Positions 8,167 through 16,870 of a stretch of 64,000 nucleotides of DNA are shown one piece after another. This DNA comes from Sphingoaurantiacus capsulatus (lineage in GTDB: Bacteria > Pseudomonadota > Alphaproteobacteria > Sphingomonadales > Sphingomonadaceae). Below the pieces are notes generated by a model. That model was not told the DNA's origin, searched no databases, and worked only from the letters and a program-made list of their open reading frames with translations. The DNA is taken from positions 62,001 through 126,000 of the forward strand of contig NZ_JBHRXV010000001.1 of the NCBI RefSeq assembly GCF_042648405.1. Reading direction: 5' to 3'. How positions within the stretch are numbered: position 1 is the first letter of the stretch; every line of letters starts with the position of its first letter. A program made the position numbers and the translations under genes.

Positions 8167-8645
8167 TTGGCTTCCTGTCCTGTGGTGAGACGCTCGAACG
8201 TCTCACGCCATTCCCGGGGCTGACGCTTCGGCCGCCCGTCCGTTCCGAGGAAGGCAGCGGTAACGCGGCCTTCGGTGAGCAGTATGTCGCCGCGCCAGAT
8301 ATCCTGCGCGATCTCGCAGGCGGCGGCGCGAACGCCGATCACCCGGCTGCGCACGAGCAGCGCGTCTTCGAGCTTCGCCGGGCGGCGGTAGACGATGTTG
8401 AGATCGTGGACCGCGTAATAGCCTTCGCCCGCGTCCATCGTCGCGCGCTGGTCGATGCCGGCAGCGCGCAGCATGTCCGACCGCGCGCGCTCCATGAAGC
8501 GGAGGTAATTGGCGTGATAGACGATGCCGGAAAGGTCGGTGTCCTCGAAGTAGACGCGCAGCGCGAAGCGGTGCTCGGTGCCGACGAAGGTACCGGCGTA
8601 AGGCTGCTCCGAAGGCTGCTCCTGGGACGGGGCGGTCACGGTCAT
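8163..8645 (-). CDS. ybgC: YbgC-type acyl-CoA thioesterase (hot-dog fold)
   Basis: 160 aa from the ATG at 8645. The 4-hydroxybenzoyl-CoA thioesterase signature is clear: YFEDTDLSGIVYHANYLRFM, with the catalytic Asp in the DTDLSGIVYH motif, then ERARSDMLRAAGI. YbgC hydrolyses short acyl-CoA or acyl-ACP thioesters, associates with the inner membrane, and is habitually the first gene of tol-pal operons. It overlaps tolQ by 4 bp. The 68-bp AT-rich gap to ruvB (with TATAAA-like and TATCTA stretches on the minus strand) is the likely tol promoter region. I could not fix a -35. Confidence 0.93.
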   Translation of the reverse strand: MTVTAPSQEQPSEQPYAGTFVGTEHRFALRVYFEDTDLSGIVYHANYLRFMERARSDMLRAAGIDQRATMDAGEGYYAVHDLNIVYRRPAKLEDALLVRSRVIGVRAAACEIAQDIWRGDILLTEGRVTAAFLGTDGRPKRQPREWRETFERLTTGQEAK

Positions 8646-8713
8646 CGCGCCGCTAGATAGAAGGTTAACCGAGATTACGGAAGATATGGCTTTTTTATAC
8701 CAGCGCGCGCCGC

Positions 8714-9754
8714 TCACAGTTCGTCGAGGAGCGGCAGCGCCGAGGGCGGCGCCCCGGCAGGCGGCGTCAGCCCCAAATGCTTCCACGCCAAGGGGTTGAG
8801 CATGCGGCCGCGTGCGGTGCGCGCGACGAGCCCGGCCTGGATCAGGAACGGCTCGACCACCTCTTCGAGGCTGTCGCGCGCCTCCGAAAGCCCCGCCGAC
8901 AGCGTTTCGACGCCCACAGGCCCACCCTTGTAGATGTCGGCGATCATGGTGAGGTAGCGCCGGTCCATGGCGTCGAGGCCGAGCTTGTCGACCTCCAGCC
9001 GGTTGAGCGAGGTGTCGGCGATCTTCGCGTCGACCCGCCCGTCGCCCGCGACATGCGCGAAGTCGCGGACGCGGCGCAGCAGCCGCCCGGCGATGCGCGG
9101 CGTGCCGCGCGACCGCGCCGCGATCTCGCGCGCGCCATCGTCGGTGAGGTCGAGGTCGAGCAGGCCGGCGGCGCGACGCACCACCTGTTCCAGCTCGTCG
9201 ACCGAATAGAATTGCAGGCGCACCGGAATGCCGAAGCGGTCGCGCAGCGGCGTGGTGACGAGGCCGGCGCGGGTGGTGGCACCGACGAGGGTGAACGGCG
9301 GCAGGTCGATACGCACCGATCGCGCCGACGGCCCCTCGCCGATCATCAGGTCGAGCGCGCGATCCTCCATCGCCGGATAGAGAACTTCCTCGACCGCCGG
9401 ATTGAGGCGGTGAATCTCGTCGATGAACAGCACGTCGCGCGGCTCGAGGTTGGTGAGCAGCGCCGCGAGGTCGCCCGCCTTGGCGATCACCGGCCCCGAG
9501 GTGGCGCGGAAACCGACGCCGAGTTCTCGGGCGAGAATCTGCGCGAGCGTCGTCTTGCCGAGGCCGGGCGGCCCGTGAAACAGCACATGGTCGAGCGCAT
9601 CGCCGCGGTTGCGCGCCGCCGCGATAAACACGCGAAGGTTCTCGCGTGCCGCCTTCTGCCCGACGAACTCGTCGAGCGCCTTCGGCCGCAGCGCCGCATC
9701 GACGTCCTCGGGACGCCGGTTGCCGGTGATCATGCGGTCGTCGTCGTTCGCCAT
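8714..9754 (-). CDS. ruvB: Holliday junction branch-migration helicase RuvB
   Basis: 346 aa. The AAA+ core has the Walker A motif HGPPGLGKTTLA (residues ~59-70), Walker B LFIDEIHRLN, sensor 1 VGATTRAG and the RuvB C-terminal winged helix ending near the QAGLVARTARGRMLNPLAW segment. RuvB hexamers pump DNA through RuvA-bound Holliday junctions during recombinational repair. It starts with MANDDDRMITGNRRPEDVD. It is downstream of ruvC-ruvA but separated from ruvA by a palindromic repeat, and ybgC follows. Confidence 0.97.
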   Translation of the reverse strand: MANDDDRMITGNRRPEDVDAALRPKALDEFVGQKAARENLRVFIAAARNRGDALDHVLFHGPPGLGKTTLAQILARELGVGFRATSGPVIAKAGDLAALLTNLEPRDVLFIDEIHRLNPAVEEVLYPAMEDRALDLMIGEGPSARSVRIDLPPFTLVGATTRAGLVTTPLRDRFGIPVRLQFYSVDELEQVVRRAAGLLDLDLTDDGAREIAARSRGTPRIAGRLLRRVRDFAHVAGDGRVDAKIADTSLNRLEVDKLGLDAMDRRYLTMIADIYKGGPVGVETLSAGLSEARDSLEEVVEPFLIQAGLVARTARGRMLNPLAWKHLGLTPPAGAPPSALPLLDEL

Positions 9755-9776
9755 GCCGACCCGCCCTACCCTCTTT

Positions 9777-9880
9777 CGTCATCCCCGCGAAGGCGGGGAC
9801 CCAGTCCACCCATAAAAAACCTGCCAACTCCGCTGGCGCCGTCTTTGTCGGGCTGGGTCCCCGCCTTCGCGGGGATGACG
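9777..9880. repeat. Paired palindromic intergenic repeat, copy 3 (CCCCGCG subtype)
   Basis: It is bounded by CGTCATCCCCGCGAAGGCGG and CCGCCTTCGCGGGGATGACG, perfect reverse complements about 60 bp apart. It separates ruvA from ruvB within a same-strand gene run. Copies at 23644 and 44677 share this subtype. Confidence 0.88.
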
Positions 9881-9890
9881 GGAAGGAGGT

Positions 9891-10505
9891 TCAACGCGCG
9901 CTCTTCTTGAGCGCGACGCGCACGAGATCGCCGAAGCCGGCTTCCGGCCCCAGCTCGGCCTGTGCCTCGGCGACGGCGCGGCCCGCTTCGGCCGGGCGAA
10001 AACCAAGGTTGGCGAGGGCCGAAAGCGCATCGCGCACCGCGCTGTCGGCGGGCGAGGCAGCCACCGCCTGCACCGACACCGAAGGCCCGGCGCCGACGCC
10101 AAGCGTGCCGGCCTTGTCCTTCAGCTCGTTGACGATACGCGCCGCGAGCTTCGGCCCGACGCCGTTCGCCCGTGCCACGCTCGCCGTGTCGCGCATCGCG
10201 ATCGCCGCCTGGATGTCGGCGGGCGGCAGCACGGAGAGGATGGCGAGCGCCACCCGGCCGCCGACGCCCTGCACGGTGGTCAGCAGGCGGAACCAGTCGC
10301 GCTCATCCTCGCTGGCGAAACCGAACAGCTGGATCGCGTCCTCGCGCACCTGCGTCTCGACATGCGCCACCACCGGCGACCCCATCGGGCCGAGCGCCGA
10401 TAGCGTCCGCGCCGAGGCGGAGATCAGATAGCCGACGCCGTTGACGTCGATCACCGCGGCATCGGCCCCCGCCGACACCAGCACCCCGCTCAGCCGTGCG
10501 ATCAA
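9891..10505 (-). CDS. ruvA: Holliday junction protein RuvA
   Basis: 204 aa. The N-terminal OB fold (MIARLSGVLVSAGADAAVID) is followed by tandem helix-hairpin-helix motifs (RLLTTVQGVGGRVALAILS and ANGVGPKLAARIVNELKDK, residues ~70-130) and a C-terminal UBA-like RuvB-binding domain (ALANLGFRPAEAGRAVAEA). RuvA holds the four-way junction open for RuvB. The start codon is TTG at 10505, overlapping the ruvC stop as TTGA. A rare start with this overlap suggests translational coupling to ruvC. Confidence 0.96.
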   Translation of the reverse strand: MIARLSGVLVSAGADAAVIDVNGVGYLISASARTLSALGPMGSPVVAHVETQVREDAIQLFGFASEDERDWFRLLTTVQGVGGRVALAILSVLPPADIQAAIAMRDTASVARANGVGPKLAARIVNELKDKAGTLGVGAGPSVSVQAVAASPADSAVRDALSALANLGFRPAEAGRAVAEAQAELGPEAGFGDLVRVALKKSAR

Positions 10506-10999
10506 CGGTGGACCCTCTCATATGCTTTTGCCGTGTTTAGGATATGCGCGTGCGCGATGGCGACCGCCAGCGCGTCGGCGGCGTCCGGGCCGGCGATGAC
10601 GGTGCCCGGCAGCAGCCGCTTCACCATCGCATGCACCTGGCCCTTGTCCGCTTGGCCCGTGCCGACCACCGCCTTCTTTATGACGGTCGGCGCATATTCG
10701 CCGACGACGATCCCCGATCGGGCCGCCGCCAGCATCGCGACGCCGCGCGCCTGCCCGAGCTTCAGGGTCGAGCGCGGGTTCACGTTGACGAAGGTTTCCT
10801 CGACGGCGGCGGCTTCGGGGCGGTGTTCGGCGATCACCGCCTCCAGCGCCTCGAACAGCTGCGTCAGCCGCTGGCCGAGCGCCTCGTCGGCGCCGCTCTT
10901 CACCTGTCCATTGGCGACATGGCGCAAGCGATTGCCCTGCGCCTCGATGACGCCCCAGCCGGTGCTCTGCAGGCCCGGATCGAGGCCGAGGAAGATCAT
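10502..10999 (-). CDS. ruvC: Crossover junction endodeoxyribonuclease RuvC
   Basis: 165 aa from the ATG at 10999, which has AAGG 8 nt upstream. A GTG at 11008 would add three residues. RuvC nicks Holliday junctions symmetrically. The acidic catalytic set of the RNase H-like fold is present: Asp in FLGLDPGLQSTGWG, Glu in AAVEETFVNVNPRSTL, and the Asp residues in AGPDAADALAVAIAHAH. It overlaps ruvA by 4 bp and forms the head of ruvCA(B). A second-family repeat lies between it and yebC. Confidence 0.95.
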   Translation of the reverse strand: MIFLGLDPGLQSTGWGVIEAQGNRLRHVANGQVKSGADEALGQRLTQLFEALEAVIAEHRPEAAAVEETFVNVNPRSTLKLGQARGVAMLAAARSGIVVGEYAPTVIKKAVVGTGQADKGQVHAMVKRLLPGTVIAGPDAADALAVAIAHAHILNTAKAYERVHR

Positions 11000-11040
11000 G
11001 GACGGCACCTTAGCGGATCACGCTAAATTCCCAACGGCGA

Positions 11041-11174
11041 TTTCCCCTCGCCCGCTTGCGGGAGAGGGAGGAGCCCGCCGCGTAGCGGTGGGAGGGTGAG
11101 GGTGTTCTGCCGGTGGGGGCTCGCTGACGCTCGCACACCCTCACCTAAACTCTCCCGCAAGCGGGAGAGGGACT
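11041..11174. repeat. CT/GA-rich inverted repeat (second family), copy 2 of 3
   Basis: The arms CCTCGCCCGCTTGCGGGAGA and TCTCCCGCAAGCGGGAGAGG flank GGTGGGAGGGTGAGGGTG and its complement CACCCTCACC. It lies between yebC and ruvC on the same strand and resembles the element at 48729. Confidence 0.8.
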
Positions 11175-11183
11175 GGGCCGGCG

Positions 11184-11927
11184 TCAGCCCAGCTTCGCCA
11201 GCACGTCCTCGGGCACGTCGTAATTGCCCCAGACGGTCTGCACGTCGTCGTCTTCCTCGAGCGTGTCGATGAGCTTCAGCAGGGTGGCGGCATCGGCTTC
11301 CCCCACGGTGACCATCAGGCCCGGCTTCCACGCCAGCTTGGTGCCTTCCGCTTCGCCGAGCGTCGCCTCGAGCGCCTTAGCCACTTCGTGCAGGCTCTCG
11401 ACCGAGGTCCAGATTTCGTGGCCCTCCTCACTCGATTCGACGTCGTCGGCGCCGGCTTCCAGCGCCGCCTCGAACACCTTGTCGGCGTCGCCCGCTTTCG
11501 CCGGATAGCTGATCAGGCCCTTGCGCTCGAAGCCGTGGCTCACCGAGCCGCCGGCGCCGAGGTTGCCGCCGTTCTTCGAGACGGCGGTGCGAACGTTGGT
11601 GGCCGTGCGGTTGCGGTTATCGGTCAGCGTCTCGATGATCAGGCTGACGCCGCCGGGGCCGAAGCCCTCGTAGCGCACTTCCTCGTAATTCTCGCTGTCG
11701 TTGCCGCCGGCCTTGTTGATGGCGCGCTCGATATTTTCCTTCGGCATGCCGCCGGCGCGGGCGGCCAGCACCGCGGCGCGGAGACGCGCATTCGCGTTGG
11801 GATCGGGCAGGCCCATCTTCGCCGCGACGGTCACCTCGCGGCTGAGCTTGGAGAACAGCGCCGAACGCTTTTTGTCCTGCGCACCCTTGCGGTGCATGAT
11901 GTTCTTGAACTTGGAATGACCGGCCAT
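11184..11927 (-). CDS. yebC: YebC/PmpR family DNA-binding or translation-associated protein
   Basis: 247 aa, the usual family length. It opens AGHSKFKNIMHRKGAQDKKR, the family signature, and carries EVRYEGFGPGGVSLIIETLTD style motifs mid-protein. Family members have been described as transcription regulators (PmpR) and, more recently, as factors easing ribosome stalling at proline stretches. In this genome, proteins with long proline runs (Pal, the 40223 gene product) would be natural clients. It heads the ruvC-ruvA-ruvB-ybgC-tol run, a common bacterial order. Confidence 0.95.
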   Translation of the reverse strand: MAGHSKFKNIMHRKGAQDKKRSALFSKLSREVTVAAKMGLPDPNANARLRAAVLAARAGGMPKENIERAINKAGGNDSENYEEVRYEGFGPGGVSLIIETLTDNRNRTATNVRTAVSKNGGNLGAGGSVSHGFERKGLISYPAKAGDADKVFEAALEAGADDVESSEEGHEIWTSVESLHEVAKALEATLGEAEGTKLAWKPGLMVTVGEADAATLLKLIDTLEEDDDVQTVWGNYDVPEDVLAKLG

Positions 11928-12002
11928 CGCCGCGCGGGCCTTTCAACTAGGCGTTGTCGGAATGGCGCGGGTCATACGCGACCCGACCGGCCCGACGCAA
12001 CT

Positions 12003-14045
12003 TCAGTCCTGCTTGAGCTCGATCAGCATCAGGTCCGCCTCGTCCAGCGTCAGCCGCGGCTGCACCACGGCCCCATCGGGGCGGAGCGCGAAATTGGGGC
12101 GGGAGGCGGTGCCGGCGGCGGTGACGGTGCGCGCCGGCCCTGACCAGGGCGTCAGGCGGATGTTGGTGCCGTCGGCGGCGTAGATGCCGGCCGAGGTGAC
12201 CTCCCACGCCTCGCGATCGGGGGCGGTGATCGCCAGCGGGCGGACACGGCCGTCGCGGCCGAGCGCCGACAGGCGGGCATCGCTGGTACGGCGAACGTAG
12301 AGCGTGCCGTCGGGGCCGCGGCGCAGCACCACGGCGTCGCCAGCGGCCGGCACAACGATGGCGGCGCTGCCCGCCTGCCGCATCAAGCGCCAGCCAGCAT
12401 CGGTGCGGGTCGTATAGTAGAGCGTGTCGTCCTCCCCCCAGGCGACGCTGCCCTTGGCGACGCCGTCCTCGGTGACGCGGCGCAGGCGGCTGCCGTCGGC
12501 GTCGACGGTGTAGATGTCGCTCTTCTGCTGCGCCACCGCGATGAAGGCGAGGCGCCGGCCGTCGGGCGACCAGCGCGGGGCGTAGAGATAGGAGCCGCGC
12601 AGATTGGTGACGCGCGCCGGCGCCGCACCGGGGCGCTGCACCCAGAGTTCGGCGGGGCCGCTCAGTTCGGAGACGAAGGCGAGACTGCCGTCGGCGGCGT
12701 AGGTCGGGTCCCAGTCGATGCCGGTGCCCTGCGTGATCGGCACCGCCGCGCCGCCGCCCGCCGGGACCGCGACGAGGTTGGCGCGGACGCGGGAGAGCTG
12801 CACCGCCAGCCGGCCGTGGCGGTCGGCGGACATCTGGCTGAACGCGGTGAGCCCGAGGCTGACCCGCTGCGGCGGCCGGCCACCGATGGTGTCGAGCGCC
12901 CACAGGCCGAAGTCGCCGCCGCGGTTGGTCGAGATGAACAGGGTGCGTGAATCGGCGCTCCACGTCAGCCCCGACGCCTTGAAGCCGTCATTGGTCAGCG
13001 GGCGCACCTCGCCGCTGTCGCGGTCGAGCACATAGGCGTCGTCGGCGCCGAGGGCGGCGGTACGGCGGAAGGCGATGCGGCGGCCGTCGGGCGAGACTGT
13101 GGCGCCCGCGTCGCCGGTGGCGCGCGCCGGCGGATCGGTGAGCGGCGTCAGCGCGCCGCCGGTCAGGTCGAGCGCGAACAGCCGGCGCGGGGCGTCCGCC
13201 GACACCCGGTCGGAGATGACCAGCGCATCGTCGCCGAGCCAGTCGACCATCGCGCTGGCATCGGTGCGGCAGCGGCCGACGACACGCTCCGCCCCGCGCG
13301 GCGGGCTCATCACCACCACGCTGCACGGCTGCCCGTCGATGTGCCGCACGAAGGCGAGGCGGCGACCGTCGGGTGACCAGGCGGGCGCAAGCTCGTCGGC
13401 ATCGGGAGTCGCGGTCAGGCTGATCGGCGCGCTTTCGCCGACGCCCAGGCCCTGCAGGCGGATATCGCGGTTGCGGCCGAAGCCCCCGCCGCCAGCATAG
13501 GCCAGCCATTCGCCGTTGGGCGACAGCGCCGGATAGCTCTCCGTTCCCGCCTCGCGCGTCAACGGCCGCATCGACGCGGCGCTCCAGCTATCGGCGGCCG
13601 GGCGCAGCCAGAAGGCGAGCGCGAGCAGCGCCGGGATCGCCAGCAACAGCAGCGGCCAGCGGCGGCGCGGCGCCGCAACCGGTGCGGGTGCTGGCGCCAC
13701 GCCCTCGAGGCGCAGCCGGTAGCCGATCTTCGGAATCGTATCGACCTCGACCGCCGGGTCGGCAGCGAGCACCTTCCTGAGCCGGCTGATCGCGCGGTTC
13801 AAGGCATCGTCGCCGACGATCAGCCCGCCCCAGCAGAGCTGCGAGAGATCATCGCGCGTCACCGCCTCGCCCTGGTTGCGCCACAGCGCGACCAGCACCT
13901 GCATGACACGCGGCTCGAGCGTCTCGACGCCCGCGTCCGATGCCACCTCCAGGGTCGCCGGCGACACGCGCAGCGCGCCCAGCCGGAAGGGCGGCTCGAC
14001 CGAGGGGTCGATGCGGCGGCGGAAGGGGGCGAACGTCTCGTTCAT
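12003..14045 (-). CDS. CadC-like membrane regulator with winged helix and PD40 propeller
   Basis: 680 aa. Residues ~20-112 form an OmpR/PhoB-type winged helix (LEPRVMQVLVALWRNQGEAV, DDALNRAISRLRKVLAAD, IPKIGYRLR). There is one membrane helix at ~130-150 (WPLLLLAIPALLALAFWL). The periplasmic remainder is a beta-propeller of TolB-like repeats such as APAWSPDGRRLAFVR, GATVSPDGRRIAFRR and APRWSPDGRRLAFIA. By analogy with CadC, it would sense a periplasmic signal and bind DNA directly. It is divergent from the TonB receptor at 14139 with a 93-bp gap, so that receptor is a plausible target. Confidence 0.85.
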   Translation of the reverse strand: MNETFAPFRRRIDPSVEPPFRLGALRVSPATLEVASDAGVETLEPRVMQVLVALWRNQGEAVTRDDLSQLCWGGLIVGDDALNRAISRLRKVLAADPAVEVDTIPKIGYRLRLEGVAPAPAPVAAPRRRWPLLLLAIPALLALAFWLRPAADSWSAASMRPLTREAGTESYPALSPNGEWLAYAGGGGFGRNRDIRLQGLGVGESAPISLTATPDADELAPAWSPDGRRLAFVRHIDGQPCSVVVMSPPRGAERVVGRCRTDASAMVDWLGDDALVISDRVSADAPRRLFALDLTGGALTPLTDPPARATGDAGATVSPDGRRIAFRRTAALGADDAYVLDRDSGEVRPLTNDGFKASGLTWSADSRTLFISTNRGGDFGLWALDTIGGRPPQRVSLGLTAFSQMSADRHGRLAVQLSRVRANLVAVPAGGGAAVPITQGTGIDWDPTYAADGSLAFVSELSGPAELWVQRPGAAPARVTNLRGSYLYAPRWSPDGRRLAFIAVAQQKSDIYTVDADGSRLRRVTEDGVAKGSVAWGEDDTLYYTTRTDAGWRLMRQAGSAAIVVPAAGDAVVLRRGPDGTLYVRRTSDARLSALGRDGRVRPLAITAPDREAWEVTSAGIYAADGTNIRLTPWSGPARTVTAAGTASRPNFALRPDGAVVQPRLTLDEADLMLIELKQD

Positions 14046-14138
14046 GCGATCATCAGGAATCCATCAGGCGGCCGCCATGTCCAGCCCCCTCCATCTGCGC
14101 TTCAGCCGGGTTCGTCGAAAACAAGCAGGACCCCGGCC

Positions 14139-16052
14139 TTGGCACGCCCCCTTTCCACCTTTCGCCTGGCAACCGCCAGCCTCGCGCTGATCGCGCCCTT
14201 CTGGAGCGCCGCGACGGCGCAGACCACCCGCGCCGTCGAACAGGCAAACGATGCCTTCGGCGTGCGCGTCGGCATCGAGACGATCGGCCTCTATTCGGAA
14301 GGCCAGGTGCGCGGCATGAGCCTGCAGGACGCGGGCAACTATCGCTTCGGTGGCGCCTATTATGTGCGCGCCGCCAATTTGGTCGACCCGGTGCTGGCGG
14401 GCGTGACCATCCGCGTCGGCTTCAACGCGCTCGACTTCGACTTCCCGGCGCCGACCGGCGTCGTCGAATATCGCCCGCGCTCGCCGCTCGACTGGCAGGG
14501 ATCGTCGGCCGAACTGGCACTTCGCGAATACAACAGCCCGTTCGTCGAGGGCATGACCTCGATCAAGCTTGGCGCACAGGCGGGCCTGCTGGTCGGCGCG
14601 CAGGCGAGCTTCTTCAACAGCTCGGCGGGAAACACCAACGACAGCTATCGGTTCGGCACCGTCGGCGAATGGCGCGGCGAGCGGGCGCGGCTGCTGGCGT
14701 TCGGCGCGCTCAACGTCTTCGATCTCGACGGCACCTACGGCAACAGCGTCAGCGGCGACGTGCTGCCGGGCAAGCAGAAGCAGCCCAACCGCTATGTGCC
14801 GAAATGGGGCGACCATGACGGCACCGACCTCAACGCCGGTCTGATCGGCAGCTATGAGGCGAGCGACGACCTGATGTTGCGCGGATCGGCGGTCTATTCG
14901 CGGCTCGATCTCGACAAGGCGGACTTCGCTTTGCTGTCGATGGACGCGACCGGGCGCGGCAGCGCGACGATCACCAGCAACCCGGCGCGCGACGCCGACG
15001 CCATCGCGCTGTCGGCGGGCGCCAGCTGGCGGCATACGCCGGGGCACCGGATATTCGGCGAGGTTCGCCTGCGCTCCAGCCGCAACCGCTTCGGCCAGGG
15101 CGTGTCGGTGCGCGTCGCCGAGTTCGACCAGGATGTCGGCCTCCCCGACACCCTTCAGCCCGTGGTGCCCGACGGCCCGCGCACCCGCGACACCGCGCAG
15201 CAGGTCACCGCCGGCGTCGGCTATGAGGCGAACTTCGGCGACCTCCGCCTGAAGGGTGGCGTGCAGCGCGCCTTCTACGAACGCGACTTCCAGCGGCCCG
15301 GCACGGCAGCCACCTCGACCGAGGAGGAGCCGTGGCTGTACGACCTGTCCGCCGTCGCCGCCTTCGCCGACCGCTGGACCGGCTTTGCCTCGATCACGCG
15401 CGGGCTGGAGGATACCGGCGTCGCACCCGCCAACGCCGTCAACCGCGACGAGGTGCTGCCGGCGATCGTCGCCGAGCAGCGCGAGGTGGGGCTGCGCTGG
15501 CGGCCGACCGATGCGGTCACCGTCATCACCTCCGCCTTCTCGATCGAGAAACCGGCGGCGGTGTTCGACGCGGCGGGCCGCTACGGCCTGTCGGGCGACC
15601 TGCGCCACCGCGGCGTCGAGCTGTCAGTCGCCGGGCGGCCGGTGCCTGAGCTGCGCATCGTCGCGGGTGCCGCGGTGCTCGACGCCGAACGCTCGGGCGA
15701 GCGTGTGGACCTCGGGCTGATTTCGAAGCGGGTGCCGGGCGTGTCGAGCTATCATGGCACCGTCGGCGCGACCTGGACGACCGGGCTCGACGGCCTTTCG
15801 CTCGACGCCAACATGGTCCACTGGGGCGCCCGCCGCGCGCGGTCGACCGGTAACCTCGAAACGCCGCCGTGGACGGTGCTCGATGTCGGCGGGCTCTACG
15901 CCTTCAGGATCGGCGACGCCGCTGCCTCGCTGCGGCTGCGCGTGCTCAACATCTTCGACAGCAAGCAGTGGGTGGCCAGCCGCTCCGAGCTTCTCGACCG
16001 CGTCAACCGGCGCGGCGTCCGCCTGTCGCTCACCCTTCGCCAGCAAGACTGA
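14139..16052 (+). CDS. TonB-dependent receptor-like outer-membrane protein
   Basis: 637 aa from a TTG start with AGCAGGA 9 nt upstream. The signal peptide ends near SAATAQ (~28). A plug-like segment lies at ~38-115 (FGVRVGIETIGLYSEGQVRG, DAGNYRFGGAYYVRAANL, DFPAPTGVVEY). It lacks the usual TonB box and the RG.GAGALGG-type plug landmarks. A beta-rich barrel follows, ending LSLTLRQQD. The C-terminal VLNIFDSKQW and terminal aromatic/hydrophobic alternation suit a TonB-receptor barrel. It likely takes up an iron chelate, but the substrate is not readable. The ChaN-like gene follows 11 bp downstream. Confidence 0.75.
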   Translation: MARPLSTFRLATASLALIAPFWSAATAQTTRAVEQANDAFGVRVGIETIGLYSEGQVRGMSLQDAGNYRFGGAYYVRAANLVDPVLAGVTIRVGFNALDFDFPAPTGVVEYRPRSPLDWQGSSAELALREYNSPFVEGMTSIKLGAQAGLLVGAQASFFNSSAGNTNDSYRFGTVGEWRGERARLLAFGALNVFDLDGTYGNSVSGDVLPGKQKQPNRYVPKWGDHDGTDLNAGLIGSYEASDDLMLRGSAVYSRLDLDKADFALLSMDATGRGSATITSNPARDADAIALSAGASWRHTPGHRIFGEVRLRSSRNRFGQGVSVRVAEFDQDVGLPDTLQPVVPDGPRTRDTAQQVTAGVGYEANFGDLRLKGGVQRAFYERDFQRPGTAATSTEEEPWLYDLSAVAAFADRWTGFASITRGLEDTGVAPANAVNRDEVLPAIVAEQREVGLRWRPTDAVTVITSAFSIEKPAAVFDAAGRYGLSGDLRHRGVELSVAGRPVPELRIVAGAAVLDAERSGERVDLGLISKRVPGVSSYHGTVGATWTTGLDGLSLDANMVHWGARRARSTGNLETPPWTVLDVGGLYAFRIGDAAASLRLRVLNIFDSKQWVASRSELLDRVNRRGVRLSLTLRQQD

Positions 16053-16063
16053 GGAAAAAAACC

Positions 16064-16870
16064 ATGATGCTTGCCCTGCTCGCCGCTGCCGCGGCCTGCC
16101 CGTCCCTGCCCGGTATCGGGCCGGTGCTGACCCCCGCCACCAACTATGTCCTGGTCGGCGAATATCACGGCACCGTCGAGATGCCGGCGGTGGCGGCCGA
16201 TGTCGCCTGCGCCGCCGCCATCACCGGCCGTCCCGTGATTTTCGGGGTGGAGTTCACCCCCGACAGCCAGTCCGCCCTCGATGCCTTCATGGCGTCGGAC
16301 GGCGGCACGGCCGCCCGCTCCTCGCTCCTCGCCGCCCCCGCGTGGCGCGAGCCGGGCGGCCGCACCACCGCCGCGATCCTCGACATGCTGGAAAGCGTGC
16401 GGCGGCTCGGCAAGGCGCGCACCGTAAAGCTCATCGCCTTCGATACCGCGCCGACGCCGACGGGCACCTCGCCCGAGCGCGAGGCGGCGATGGCGGTGGC
16501 GCTGTCGGCGGCACGCGCGAAGCAGCCCGATGCCATCGTCGTCGCGCTGACCGGCGCGGGCCACGCCGACAAGGAGGGATTCACCTCGGCGAAGCCGCCG
16601 TTCCTTGCCGCCGCGGGGCGGTTGCCGGCGGCTGAGACGGTGTCGCTGAGCTTCATGCGCCCGGGCGGGCAATTCTGGGGCTGCGCCTCCCCGACCGGCG
16701 ACGCGAGCGGCGGCTGCAAGGCCTATGACATGCCGCCGCGCGAACCGGTGGTGCCGCGCGGCATCACGCTCGACCCGAAGCTGCGCGGCGGCTTCGACGG
16801 TCTCTATTCGGTCGGCGGCAGCTACACCGCGTCGAAGCCGCCTAGCGCGCCGGGCACGGCGGCCCGGTGA
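16064..16870 (+). CDS. ChaN-like secreted protein
   Basis: 268 aa, starting at ATG 16064 after GAGGAAAAAA, 11 bp past the receptor stop. The N-terminus is a short hydrophobic signal (MMLALLAAAAA). NYVLVGEYHGTVEMPAV followed by VIFGVEF matches the LGExH and mE pattern of the ChaN/Tiki/erythromycin-esterase-like fold, where these His and Glu residues sit in the active site or bind haem. In ChaN the partner is iron/haem uptake, which fits the preceding TonB receptor. Some proteins of this superfamily are hydrolases. The last 29 bp overlap the convergent gene at 16842. Confidence 0.55.
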   Translation: MMLALLAAAAACPSLPGIGPVLTPATNYVLVGEYHGTVEMPAVAADVACAAAITGRPVIFGVEFTPDSQSALDAFMASDGGTAARSSLLAAPAWREPGGRTTAAILDMLESVRRLGKARTVKLIAFDTAPTPTGTSPEREAAMAVALSAARAKQPDAIVVALTGAGHADKEGFTSAKPPFLAAAGRLPAAETVSLSFMRPGGQFWGCASPTGDASGGCKAYDMPPREPVVPRGITLDPKLRGGFDGLYSVGGSYTASKPPSAPGTAAR

